From: an uncultured Verrucomicrobia subdivision 3 bacterium
GTDB lineage: Bacteria; Verrucomicrobiota; Verrucomicrobiae; Limisphaerales; UBA11358
Assembly: GCA_903921455.1 (NCBI GenBank)
Contig: CAIXPZ010000293.1
Location: 1-32,335 of the forward strand
DNA: 32,335 bases
Direction of reading: 5' to 3'
Position 1 is the stretch's first letter; every line of letters starts with the position of its first letter. Position numbers and translations under genes: made by a program. Positions 24,545 through 32,335 of this stretch are shown piece after piece. The notes below the pieces were generated by a model. That model ran no database searches. It saw only the letters and a program-made list of their open reading frames with translations, and had not been told where the DNA came from.

Positions 24545-25420
24545 TCAGTCCGCTTGGAAAATGTGTTTGTCAGCCTCAACCTTGGCGCAGACCCGCACCA
24601 GGTTGCTGGCGGCAAATGTTTTCAGCCGGGGCAGAAATTTCTCCATCAATTCGGGAATTTCACGTTGCTGATGTCGTAGGGTTTTGGCAGGTGGGTTCAA
24701 CAGGCGCTCCCGCAACTGCCGGAGTTCTTCCAGCAACGACAGTTCTGTCAGCGATAGCAGGGTTTTCCCGTTGAGAACCTCCGGCCGGCTTTGCTGGATG
24801 AGTTTGGTGAGTTCCTGATTGCCGGTCCGTAACCAGTTGATTTGCTCCTCGAATCTTCCATGAGATTCCATGTCATCGGTCCTGATGTGGCGGTCCAGCA
24901 GGATGGAAACGCACCGGGCCAACAGAGCTTCCAGTATCTGACAGCCACGAAGAATGACGCCGATATTTCTGGTGATATTCGTGGATTTAGTATTTTCCCA
25001 AGCTTGAAATTTCAATCTCGCCCATTTCAACCCCTCGGTCAGGGATTCACCTTCAGGCACCACCGCAAGTTTGTTCGGCGGCGGATTTTTGGGAGCAATT
25101 CGCGCGGGGTCTTTCAACAACTTGGTCAGGGAAATTCCTGACTGATCCCAATCCCAATGGTAGCCGTTTTTTTTTCGATCAAAATATATCGGATACTGGC
25201 AAGTGTCCCGCAGGTAGATAATGTCCCGTATCAGCGTGCGATGGCTGTAGCGCGCCAATCCCTTTGTCTCAACCAACGCATCCGAAATTCCTTGCAATGT
25301 GGGGCAATCCAACTCCTCCATCAACTCCAGCACGGCAATGATGCGGTTCATCGCCGTTGTGGTGTGGAGGCTCGCTGGTTTGTTGGGCTTTGTGCGCATG
25401 GAAATCAGTGTCAGGGACAT
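24545..25420 (-). CDS. HTH protein resembling WYL-regulator N-terminus, without WYL domain
   Basis: In this 291-residue protein, residues about 24-90 resemble the DeoR/HTH_11-type wing used by YafY/WYL regulators ('RIIAVLELMEELDCPTLQGISDAL...YSHRTLIRDIIYLRDTCQYPIYFDRKKNGYHW'). The WYL ligand domain is absent; instead the C-terminal 190 residues are helical and Leu/Arg-rich with no recognised motif. It is the third gene of the phosphatase/PPDK-His/HTH operon, 36 bp after the PPDK-like stop. It probably regulates this operon or binds DNA as part of the system. Function is inferred from fold resemblance only. Confidence 0.6.
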   Translation of the reverse strand: MSLTLISMRTKPNKPASLHTTTAMNRIIAVLELMEELDCPTLQGISDALVETKGLARYSHRTLIRDIIYLRDTCQYPIYFDRKKNGYHWDWDQSGISLTKLLKDPARIAPKNPPPNKLAVVPEGESLTEGLKWARLKFQAWENTKSTNITRNIGVILRGCQILEALLARCVSILLDRHIRTDDMESHGRFEEQINWLRTGNQELTKLIQQSRPEVLNGKTLLSLTELSLLEELRQLRERLLNPPAKTLRHQQREIPELMEKFLPRLKTFAASNLVRVCAKVEADKHIFQAD

Positions 25421-25456
25421 GAACCGCTGCTGTCAACCCGGAGACGGCCCGGAGCG

Positions 25457-26773
25457 TTAATAATATTCGCGGCGACGGAGCCAAGTATAGAATGCGGCAA
25501 CATCAGCCTGGTTCAATTCTGCGCCATTGACCATGAGCCGACTGGCCTTGATGAACATGGCACCTGGCTGGATTCGCCTTCCCAACCGGGGACAGGTTTG
25601 AACAGACCAGGCCTCAGCCGAAGACGGGACTTCGCATTCGAGCAGGAATTGGATGACCGAGACTTCCGCCAAGTGCGGTATCCGCCGGTTGACGCCCGCA
25701 TACTCGAACCCAACAAACTGGCTCCATTCATCCAAATGAAGGTGGTTCGTTGGATTCCACAGCAACCGGAACGCAGACCGCCCCTTTGCCGTGGCCCCAA
25801 GTAAGCGATCCAAGGTTCGAATCAGTCCCAGAATGATTTCGCTGTGGTTTTTCCCGACACCATCCTTCACTTTTTTCAACTGTTGACGGGCTTGATTGAC
25901 GACTTGGTTCTCTCTTGAACTGATTCGGACGCTTCCGGCTTTTCTGGCAGGCGATCGTTGGAGAAATCGACGGGTCAGCGGCAGGTTGTGCCGCAAGAAA
26001 TCCCAAATCCGCCAGACGGAACCGGCACAAGCCGCCGGGACGTGTCCGGTGGCCACCGCCTTGTCCACCACCAGTGACACCATTTGCAGTTCCGGAATCT
26101 CTTGCCAAGGTTTGGCCACCAGATTTGAGCGTCCGGAAAACACTTGTCCAGTCAAACCGTCAATGGTCAGCCAATCGCCCTCTCGCAAAGCAGTGCGTCC
26201 CTTAACCCGCAAGGCACCTGATTCAATATCCCAAATTCCCGGAAAACCGGCCACGCACGGTTGGCACCGCTGCCGGCAAACCAAGGCGGCATGACTTGCG
26301 ATTCCGCCATCGGTGGTCAAAATCCCTGCAAAGCCGGAAGAAGTTTGGAATTGCCGGCGTTCCAGTTCCGGAATGACCCAAATCAGCGGGTCTCTTGTTT
26401 TACGCAATTTCGCCGGATCAGCTTGGAAACAAATCCTGCCAGAAGCCGCCCCTGTGCCGGCTGGCATGCCGGAGCCAAGAAATCTTAATTGCCGTTCATT
26501 CTCCGGCGTCGGGAGCAACAAAGCAGCGACATCGGCGGGAGAGATTCGTTCCAAAACTTCAGCGGGAGAAATTTGCCCTTCCATCAAGAGTTGGAATTGC
26601 ACCCGGATATTGGCCAGCGGCGACATCCTCAAATTGCCAACATGGCCAATATATAATTTTCCGCGTTCAACCGTGAAATCGAATCCCGCTGCGTTCCGCA
26701 AATAACGTTCCGCAGCCGCGCCTGCTTCCTGCAATGGTTTGCGGAGATGCGGTGGAACGGATTTTCGTGGCAT
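25457..26773 (-). CDS. Orphan PPDK phosphohistidine (swivelling) domain protein
   Basis: The protein is 438 residues from the ATG at 26773; a TTG at 26821 is the alternative. Residues about 15-215 match the middle of pyruvate phosphate dikinase. First comes the end of the nucleotide domain ('FDFTVERGKLYIGHVGNLRMSP', compare 'FTIEDGKLYMLQTRNGKRT'), then the linker 'EVLERISPADVAALLLP'. The phosphohistidine domain 'GILTTDGGIASHAALVCRQ' has the phospho-accepting H161, and it ends 'EGDWLTIDGLTGQVFSG'. The ATP-grasp start and the PEP-binding TIM barrel are missing, and the last 220 or so residues are unrecognised. It may therefore carry phosphate on His without making or using PEP itself. The operon also encodes a Cys phosphatase (85 bp upstream) and the HTH protein. 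Confidence 0.72.
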   Translation of the reverse strand: MPRKSVPPHLRKPLQEAGAAAERYLRNAAGFDFTVERGKLYIGHVGNLRMSPLANIRVQFQLLMEGQISPAEVLERISPADVAALLLPTPENERQLRFLGSGMPAGTGAASGRICFQADPAKLRKTRDPLIWVIPELERRQFQTSSGFAGILTTDGGIASHAALVCRQRCQPCVAGFPGIWDIESGALRVKGRTALREGDWLTIDGLTGQVFSGRSNLVAKPWQEIPELQMVSLVVDKAVATGHVPAACAGSVWRIWDFLRHNLPLTRRFLQRSPARKAGSVRISSRENQVVNQARQQLKKVKDGVGKNHSEIILGLIRTLDRLLGATAKGRSAFRLLWNPTNHLHLDEWSQFVGFEYAGVNRRIPHLAEVSVIQFLLECEVPSSAEAWSVQTCPRLGRRIQPGAMFIKASRLMVNGAELNQADVAAFYTWLRRREYY

Positions 26774-26857
26774 ATGCGCTAGATTATGCGGCCAGTTTAG
26801 GAGCCGCTGTTGCCAGCGCAAGTTGTAAGCACAAACGAATCACAATGCCCTCGAACA

Positions 26858-27289
26858 TCAAGCCTCTTTGCGCCGTTTTTTCGTCCTTGTTTTCCACTCC
26901 TTGCAAAGGAGAGCCACAGCTTGTTGGGAACGCTCGGCTCCCGCACTGCAATGAATGAGAACGGGTTTGGGCAGGTGTTCAAAAGCCACCCGCACCCGAT
27001 CCAGCAGAATCCGACTGGAAACCGGCACCCCGTCGTCAGCGTGGGCGACTTCCCGCACCCGCAATCCGGCCTCAGCATAATAATCCAGCAGGGGCCGGCC
27101 AAGTCGCCGGTAATAAACCGCCATTTCGTCCTCCACCAGCAGGTTAATCACGGAACGGATGCCTTGCCTTTTGACTTCCTTAAACCAGTCTTCCACAGCC
27201 TCCGGCGGAACCGAGCGCAGCGGGAACCCCGGCCGCTCGCCGTGGGCGAGAACGCCTGGAATTGCCCAGTGAATTATTCCAACTGGCAT
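26858..27289 (-). CDS. Dual-specificity/tyrosine phosphatase-like protein
   Basis: The protein is 143 residues from the ATG at 27289; a TTG at 27313 is less likely. The Cys-x5-Arg active site is 'HCSAGAERS' with C114 and R120. A general-acid candidate is D85 or D86 in 'AHADDGVPV'. The substrate-recognition 'SVINLLVEDE' is similar to that of cyclin-dependent and dual-specificity phosphatases. The C-terminus is Lys/Arg-rich. The length is that of a minimal DSP. It is first in the operon with the PPDK-like His domain and HTH genes, which suggests it removes phosphate from a partner, possibly the phosphohistidine protein or a regulator. Cys phosphatases act on Tyr/Ser/Thr rather than His, so that link is inference. 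Confidence 0.78.
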   Translation of the reverse strand: MPVGIIHWAIPGVLAHGERPGFPLRSVPPEAVEDWFKEVKRQGIRSVINLLVEDEMAVYYRRLGRPLLDYYAEAGLRVREVAHADDGVPVSSRILLDRVRVAFEHLPKPVLIHCSAGAERSQQAVALLCKEWKTRTKKRRKEA

Positions 27290-27610
27290 GTCGTCTGCTG
27301 GATTTGGTTTCAAATCAGGCCCATACTACCTGTGCAAAGGGCAGATGCAAAGTTCGAGGGTGATATTTGGTCGGACAGATATTTTCGAATCCGGACGATT
27401 TATTCAGCCAAGTGACAGCGGATGTCATGGGGACTCTGGTAACCTGCATCTCATGAAGCTGAAATCAATTTTGAAGTTGCCACGAAATCAAAGGGTTCTA
27501 CGATTAGCACCACACTTGAAAGCAACCGCCAGCAACTGAATGGGCAGCGACATTTTTGCCAATGAATGTTGGACAACCGCACGACGCAATCACCACCCCC
27601 CTCATAAATT
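27290..27610. promoter_or_regulatory. Intergenic region between divergent phosphatase and STAND genes
   Basis: This is 321 bp, AT-richer than its neighbours, with no credible gene. Short open frames exist but share no family features. The region must carry promoters for both divergent operons. I see no clear operator palindrome or -35/-10 pair. Confidence 0.4.
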
Positions 27611-30600
27611 ATGCCGCGCCAACAGCCATCGCCAAAATCCCTCCGGCCCGACGCGCTGGCAATTTTTACCGACCGCATCGCTGAACAGGAGATTTTACGC
27701 AAGATATTGGCACCCGGTCCATCTGCCCTGCTTGGCGCATCGGCCTTGCTGACCCAATTTTATGGTGTGGGGGGCGTTGGCAAATCCACGCTTTGTCAGC
27801 GGGCTTGTGAAATTGCTTCCGCTGAATTCAAAGATGCAGCTCGGGTGATTGCCACCAGTTTTGACGACAGTCGGTGGAAAGAGGGATCGGCCTTCACCGA
27901 AGTTTCGGCAGAACTTTGCCGGTGTTTGGCAGGACAGAAGATTGTTCCTCGGCTTACGCTTGCGCTCCTCTCGTTACACGGCCAGCAGACCGGACGCAAC
28001 GGTGAAGTTGTGGGCGGTTTGGACTCTGGCTGGGAGATGGCCTTCACGGCGATGGAAAAGGGGGCTGACCTGACCGGGATACCCGGTCTGGGGATGATGG
28101 TCAAGGGTGCCCAATGGGTTCGGGAACGGTCTCACCGGCAGTCTTTGCGCCAGCGGTTGACCGACCTTGGCCTCTGGCCGGAGGAACAGTATGGCAAGCT
28201 GAACATCCTTGATTTGGAGAAGAAGCTGTCCAGTGCGTTGTATTATGATCTGTTGGATTGGCTCAAGGAAAACCCCGGACAGCACGTCCGGTTGCTGCTG
28301 GATGGGTTTGAACGGCTGCAAAGCAGCGAACGCCGGGAAGACTCCCAGCGGCGGTTGCAGGACTTCATCGGCTATTTCGCCGGCCCGGACGAACGTGATG
28401 CCTGCGACCGTTTCCGCGTGGTCATCTTCGGTCGCAATCAGCTACGCTGGGACGAAATCTACGAAGACCCGACCTGGCGGGACTATTGGAATCTGCACCT
28501 GCTGGGCGGACTGGCCGAAGCGGACGCGCTGGACTTCTTGAAGAAAACTCGAACCTGGCTCGCCTCCAAGGGGCAGTCGGCGCTGGCCGAGGCGCTGGTA
28601 AAATACGAGGAGAAGATTTTGGATGCCTCCGATGAAACCAAGGGTGGGCAGCGAATCTTTTATCCTTTTTACTTGAATCTGGCCGTGGAACTGGTGGAAC
28701 GGGCGCGGCAATCGGGGCAGGAACTGGAACTGGGGCGGGCACCGGCGGAACTGCAAGACCGGTTCTTTCGCTATCTTGAGCCGCGCGAACTGCGTGCGTT
28801 GATGATTTTGGCTTTGTCCGAGGTGTTCGATGAATCGCTATTCGACTGGCTGGCCAGGGAACGCTTGATTGAATATCCGCAGCACTGTTTTCACAGCCAG
28901 TTGCGCCGGGAGCATTCGTATTTACAGGCTGTGGAAGGGCGTGAGGGCGACTGGCGTTTCCACCGGTTGATGGAGGACGCGCTGCACGCCCGCTGGCAGA
29001 GCACCACCGAGCTTAAACGCGATGGGGTTAATCTGGTCAAACGGTTGATGGATTATTACGGCGCACCCTTATTGGCCCAGCCAGAACGTGACTGGGCCGA
29101 CCGAGAGGTGGAAGTCTGGCGGCGGGGTATGGAAATCATCGTCAAACAAGGACCCGAGTTGGGAATGCTACCGAAAGCCCTGTGGGAGGATCTGTTAATT
29201 TCAAAACCGTGGCTCACGTTTAACAATTATCGCTGCGATAAACATACATTAGACTTCAAGCGACGCATACTTAAGGAAAGAGAGCGCCTCCTTGGTCCTG
29301 GGCATCCAGATACATTAAACGATTTAGAGGATATTGCATTGCTATATGGCGAAACTGGCGACTATGACCGTGCCGAGGCGTTACATCGGCAGTTGCTGAA
29401 GAGCAGGGAAACAATCCTTGGTCCAGAACACCCGGACACGCTATTCGCGCTGGACAATCTCGCACACCTTCTCTCAGTGCATAAAGATGACTACGAGGGG
29501 GCGGAGGCACTATATCGCCGAGGATTAGCGGTCTATGAAAAGACTTTCGGGTCAGAGCACCTGGACACGTTGACTTGTATCAGCACTCTTGGAGTTGTGC
29601 TCAGAAGCAAATCTGACTACGAAGGCTCGGAAGCGCTATTACGCCGAGCATTGGCAGGCTACGAAAAGACGCTCGGTGCGGAGCATCCGACTACCTGCAA
29701 AAGTGCTGGTGAATTGGGATTCTTGCTTCGTCTAAAGGGAGATATGAAGGCGGCAGTTGCTTTTGATCGGCGTGCGCAAGTTGTTGAAGACGCAGAGGCG
29801 CGACGTGAGTTATCCGAAAGCGAAAAGGCATGGGGTGCGGGGCATCCGATGACGCTGATCCACGTCCGCTGCCTTGGACTTAAGCTTTACAGACAGGGAG
29901 ACAATGAAGGTGCGGAGGCGCTGTTTCGGCGGGCGCTGGCTGGGTATGAAAAAGCGCTTGGCCCAGAGCATCCGTCCACGCTAGACAGCGCAAACGACCT
30001 TGGACAATCGCTGAACAATAAAGGTGATAAGGAGGGGGCCGAGGCGCTTTTTCGTCGTGCAGTAGCAGGGTTCGAGAAAGCGCTCGGTCTGGAGAATGGA
30101 GACACCTTAAGGAGTATTGATAACCTTGCATCACTACTCGAAGATAGGGCGGATTACAAGGGTGCCGAGGCGCTGTGTCGGCAGGCTTTGGCGGGCTCTG
30201 ACAAAGCCTTTGGACAGGAACATCCGGATACACTTTGTCGGGTCAAAAGCCTAGCACATGTGCTTGAAGATAAAGGCGACTACGAAGGCGCAGAAACACT
30301 GTTTCGCCGAGCTTTATACGGTAGCGAGAAAGTTCTTGGCCCGGAGCATCCTGACACGTTCTATTGTCTTGGCTCACTTGGAGGGGTGCTCTGTAAAAAG
30401 GGTGACTACGAAAGAGCAGAAGAAATGTATCTTCGAGCTTTGGCGGGCAGAGAGAAAGTCTTCGGCCAGGATGATCCGGTCACACTGAAGACCGTCGCCT
30501 GTTTGGGAGGGGTGTTCCACAATCGGAATAATCATGATGCCAGCGAGCGGCTTTACCGCCGCGCCCTGGCGGCCTACGAGAAGATCGTTGGCCCGGAGCA

Positions 30601-31267
30601 TCCAGAGACGCTGAAAGTCGTCAGTAGCCTTGGGGACTTACTCCATGACATGGGCGACAACGTCGGCGCCGAAGCTATGTGCCGCCGGGCGCTGCATGGT
30701 TACAAGAAGACCCTTGGTCCAAAGCATCCCGACACCCTCAAAAGTATGCGCAACCTCGCAGACTTGATCGGGGCGGAAGGCGATTGCGATGGTGCTGAGA
30801 CTCTGTATCGAGAAGCCCTGGGGGGTATGGAGCAAGCCTTGGGCACTGAGCATCCAGAGACGCTCTTTACCGTGGCCAGGATTGGTTTTCTGCTTTCGAC
30901 GAAAAGCGATTACGCGAGGTCGGAAGCGATGTATCGGCGAGCACTAGCAGGCTATGAGAAAGCTTTCGGCCCGGAAAACCCTAAAACATTGACCTGCGTG
31001 GAGAATCTTGCAGTCATTGTTAAGGCAAAGGGCAATCTGCCGAGTGCAGTCGGGCTGTTGCGCGAGTTTAAGAACAAATCACCTGAATGCTTGACTGGAG
31101 TTCGCTACCTCCTCGCCTGCTACGAGTGCCTTTCGGGCAGCGTGGAAGAGGCGAAACGCCTGATTGCCGAGGAAATCGCAGCTAAACCTGCCGCCCGCGA
31201 ACAAGCGCTGAAGGATGACGACCTGAAAGCAATCCACGATTTCATCCACTATTTGGAACATGCATAG
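27611..31267 (+). CDS. STAND-type NTPase with kinesin-light-chain-like TPR array
   Basis: This is a 1218-residue protein. Walker A is 'GVGGVGKST' at 52-60, Walker B is about 226-232 ('LLLDGFE', Asp231), and 'RFRVVIFGRNQLRW' resembles the sensor arginine of STAND NTPases. No recognisable effector domain precedes the P-loop. A middle linker follows to about 560. Residues 562 to about 1153 are about 14 TPRs of 42 residues with the consensus 'GPEHPDTL..L..L....GDY.GAE.L.RRALAGYEK', as in kinesin light chain/TPR_12 repeats. One repeat carries a 12-residue insertion. Such proteins sense a ligand with the repeats and drive oligomerisation in the NTPase domain. The next gene (23 bp later) encodes an ADP-ribosyltransferase, a plausible trans-acting effector. 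Confidence 0.88.
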   Translation: MPRQQPSPKSLRPDALAIFTDRIAEQEILRKILAPGPSALLGASALLTQFYGVGGVGKSTLCQRACEIASAEFKDAARVIATSFDDSRWKEGSAFTEVSAELCRCLAGQKIVPRLTLALLSLHGQQTGRNGEVVGGLDSGWEMAFTAMEKGADLTGIPGLGMMVKGAQWVRERSHRQSLRQRLTDLGLWPEEQYGKLNILDLEKKLSSALYYDLLDWLKENPGQHVRLLLDGFERLQSSERREDSQRRLQDFIGYFAGPDERDACDRFRVVIFGRNQLRWDEIYEDPTWRDYWNLHLLGGLAEADALDFLKKTRTWLASKGQSALAEALVKYEEKILDASDETKGGQRIFYPFYLNLAVELVERARQSGQELELGRAPAELQDRFFRYLEPRELRALMILALSEVFDESLFDWLARERLIEYPQHCFHSQLRREHSYLQAVEGREGDWRFHRLMEDALHARWQSTTELKRDGVNLVKRLMDYYGAPLLAQPERDWADREVEVWRRGMEIIVKQGPELGMLPKALWEDLLISKPWLTFNNYRCDKHTLDFKRRILKERERLLGPGHPDTLNDLEDIALLYGETGDYDRAEALHRQLLKSRETILGPEHPDTLFALDNLAHLLSVHKDDYEGAEALYRRGLAVYEKTFGSEHLDTLTCISTLGVVLRSKSDYEGSEALLRRALAGYEKTLGAEHPTTCKSAGELGFLLRLKGDMKAAVAFDRRAQVVEDAEARRELSESEKAWGAGHPMTLIHVRCLGLKLYRQGDNEGAEALFRRALAGYEKALGPEHPSTLDSANDLGQSLNNKGDKEGAEALFRRAVAGFEKALGLENGDTLRSIDNLASLLEDRADYKGAEALCRQALAGSDKAFGQEHPDTLCRVKSLAHVLEDKGDYEGAETLFRRALYGSEKVLGPEHPDTFYCLGSLGGVLCKKGDYERAEEMYLRALAGREKVFGQDDPVTLKTVACLGGVFHNRNNHDASERLYRRALAAYEKIVGPEHPETLKVVSSLGDLLHDMGDNVGAEAMCRRALHGYKKTLGPKHPDTLKSMRNLADLIGAEGDCDGAETLYREALGGMEQALGTEHPETLFTVARIGFLLSTKSDYARSEAMYRRALAGYEKAFGPENPKTLTCVENLAVIVKAKGNLPSAVGLLREFKNKSPECLTGVRYLLACYECLSGSVEEAKRLIAEEIAAKPAAREQALKDDDLKAIHDFIHYLEHA
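29294..31069 (+). repeat. 126-bp coding repeats (TPR array) within the STAND gene
   Basis: About 14 degenerate copies of a 126-bp (42-codon) unit encode the TPR array. They begin at GPGHPDTL near 29294 and end near 31069. Copies have diverged in DNA but keep the protein consensus, so they have been maintained by selection. A copy around 29670-29830 carries a 12-codon insertion. Confidence 0.85.
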
Positions 31268-31290
31268 ACATCGACAAACAAACCAACCGC

Positions 31291-31878
31291 ATGAACAACT
31301 TTATATCTAACCCGCTTTTTCAAGTTACCGAGGAACTTCTGCCTGAAGAGATAATTGCGCTAACGAATTACAAGGATTTGGCCTACCAACTGAACGCCCG
31401 CTTGCGTGGTAATAAAGGTGCGGTTCCGCCAGACCCTGTCCAGTGCCGACAGCTTGATTCTGCCATCTGTAAGAGTCGTGTCCTGAAATCAATCCGGCTA
31501 TTTCGAGCTACTTTCGCTGAAGATTTCGACAGGTTTGTTCGGGACGGTGTCTTTCATGATCCTGCGTATGCCTCGACCAGTCTAAACGAATCCAATCTGG
31601 GAGGGCATTTTGTGAGCGGATTCAGTAAACACCCCATCAAGTTGGTGATTTCGTGTCCACAGGGTGCCAACGTGTTTTATTTGGAACTCACCAGTGACAA
31701 TGGTGAATCTGAAAGTGAATGTCTCTTGCCTCGCTGCGGTCGCTACCGGATTGACGCCGAACTTCCCCTCGTCACGGAGACTAAAGCAATCGCTAAGGCT
31801 ATGGGGCATGGCAATTATTATCACGCGCAAGGCTTTGAAACGTTGCGGATTATCGAACTCACCCTTCTTATTTCATGA
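31291..31878 (+). CDS. R-S-E class ADP-ribosyltransferase (likely effector)
   Basis: In this 195-residue protein the NAD-binding Arg is R72 in 'RLFRATF', the STS motif is S95-T96-S97 in 'YASTSLN', and the catalytic Glu motif is E141-S142-E143 in 'SESECLLPRCGRYRI'. This order (R...STS...ExE) is diagnostic of the C3/VIP2-type ADP-ribosyltransferases, many of which are toxins. An N-terminal helical stretch 'EEIIALTNYKDLAYQLNARLRG' also fits, as in ART exoenzymes. No signal peptide is seen, so it acts inside the cell or through a partner. It begins 23 bp after the STAND-TPR gene and should be co-expressed. The target is unknown. Confidence 0.8.
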   Translation: MNNFISNPLFQVTEELLPEEIIALTNYKDLAYQLNARLRGNKGAVPPDPVQCRQLDSAICKSRVLKSIRLFRATFAEDFDRFVRDGVFHDPAYASTSLNESNLGGHFVSGFSKHPIKLVISCPQGANVFYLELTSDNGESESECLLPRCGRYRIDAELPLVTETKAIAKAMGHGNYYHAQGFETLRIIELTLLIS

Positions 31879-31909
31879 ACCCCGTGATCTTCTGTCTTAA
31901 CACCGCGAC

Positions 31910-31935
31910 CTATTGGAGTCAGCAAGCTCCAATAG
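31910..31935. other. Intergenic hairpin after the ADP-ribosyltransferase
   Basis: ctattggag (31910-31918) and ctccaatag (31927-31935) are perfect 9-bp complements with an 8-base loop. No T-run follows, so it may attenuate or stabilise the transcript rather than terminate it. It ends 10 bp before the next ATG. Confidence 0.5.
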
Positions 31936-31945
31936 CCCCAATACC

Positions 31946-32260
31946 ATGAATCAAGTCACGTTTACCACCACCGTTCAACAGATTCTAACTGCGGAGCATC
32001 AGGCAACCGTAACCGGGATTTCTTTGCAGGTAGACTCCCCAACCGTGTTTCTGTTTGATGAACATCATCCGTCTGACGCGTTGATAGAAGACAACATTGC
32101 CATCGCCAAGTCGTTAATTCGGATTGCTGGCGTTACGTTGATCGGTGTGGAGGGTTGTGCTGGAGATGGAATTTCCCGCCGAGACCTCATGATGCCAATT
32201 CCCAACAGGCACTGTGCGTCCAAGTTAATTGTGAGACCATATTTTCTGATAATTGGTTGA
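31946..32260 (+). pseudogene. Hypothetical gene, probably interrupted
   Basis: The frame starts at the ATG at 31946 and runs 104 codons to a stop at 32258-32260. Residues 30-75 or so are ordered and reminiscent of the start of TraB/ChaN-like proteins ('VFLFDEHHPSDALIEDNIAIAKSL..AGVTLIGVEGC'). After residue 80 ('DGISRRDLMM') the sequence loses that character. The DNA changes to an AT-rich stretch with a different look from about 32190. I read it as a gene whose 3' part was displaced by a mobile element. It follows the ADP-ribosyltransferase on the same strand, so it could be the third gene of that operon. The function is not recognised. Confidence 0.45.
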
Positions 32261-32335
32261 CACATTTGTTTTTTGGTTTTGGCGGACGGCGATCAAGTTC
32301 TGGCAGCGGAGCCAGGCTTCCACAGTGACCCGCCA
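32225..32335 (-). CDS. Partial ORF at window edge (possible transposase C-terminus)
   Basis: A 36-residue open frame enters from the window end and stops at TAA (32225-32227). The sequence ('VTVEAWLRCQNLIAVRQNQ') looks like a basic helical C-terminus. The upstream gene breaks near here, so an insertion-sequence transposase is plausible, but I do not recognise a family. Too short for more. Confidence 0.3.
   Translation of the reverse strand, partial: WRVTVEAWLRCQNLIAVRQNQKTNVSTNYQKIWSHN

Noticed and set aside
25814..25825. T-arm-like ggttcgaatc that might be the missing tRNA half
   Set aside because: It lies inside the PPDK-like coding sequence and lacks a matching acceptor strand or variable arm.
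27288..27539. 83-residue plus-strand ORF in the divergent intergenic region
   Set aside because: No motif, poor start context, and overlap with the promoter region needed by both operons.

Overview
The window looks like a chromosomal contig of a soil or freshwater Verrucomicrobiota-type bacterium. This is inferred from the GC-rich core, glycoside hydrolases without classic operon regulators, a large multi-PAS hybrid histidine kinase, a short palindrome inserted in frame in a coding sequence, 21-bp tandem repeats, and frequent GTG/TTG starts with weak Shine-Dalgarno sites. No 16S rRNA or other definitive marker is present, so the phylum is a guess.

From 1 to about 21.3 kb is GC-rich core genome. 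Minus-strand genes at 1-1463 are a pair of SPFH membrane proteins. A plus-strand GH20 hexosaminidase-like gene follows. Next is a minus-strand run (7017 to 3461) of NfeD-like protein, flotillin, a small PLDc_N membrane protein, a chimeric four-helix-bundle fragment, and a beta-carbonic anhydrase that shares its first 15 codons with that fragment. At 7214-9348 a SAM-I (S-box) riboswitch with its own terminator precedes a threonine-synthase-like enzyme, a CysO-like sulfur carrier ending in Gly-Gly, and a NIL-domain protein. This set reads as a methionine/homocysteine sulfur-transfer operon. Then come 21-bp tandem repeats, a cation/Ca2+ exchanger-like protein, a RelE-like protein, ribulose-phosphate epimerase, a 1050-residue hybrid histidine kinase and ribosomal protein S20. 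A four-gene run follows (GH43 arabinanase, nucleoside-type MFS permease, secreted trypsin-like protein, DUF4185-like propeller), and then an aldo/keto reductase.

At 21339-21383 the 5' half of a tRNA-Ser(GCU) stops abruptly after the anticodon stem. From there the sequence is visibly more AT-rich and the gene content is accessory, so I read this as the edge of a genomic island that continues past the window. The island carries a RarA-like AAA ATPase with an unusual Cys-rich tail, a small zinc-ribbon protein, a ClpP-like protein whose catalytic Ser and His are replaced, and a minus-strand operon. That operon encodes a Cys-based phosphatase, an orphan PPDK phosphohistidine domain and an HTH protein. 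Divergent from it is a 1218-residue P-loop STAND-type NTPase with about 14 kinesin-light-chain-type TPRs, followed 23 bp later by a small R-S-E ADP-ribosyltransferase. The last gene appears interrupted near 32.19 kb, probably by a mobile element.

The two best candidates for undescribed biology are (i) the STAND-TPR plus ADP-ribosyltransferase pair with the divergent phosphatase/phosphohistidine/HTH operon, which resembles a defence or conflict system, and (ii) the SAM-riboswitch-controlled ThrC-like/CysO-like/NIL operon, which suggests a protein-thiocarboxylate route to homocysteine.
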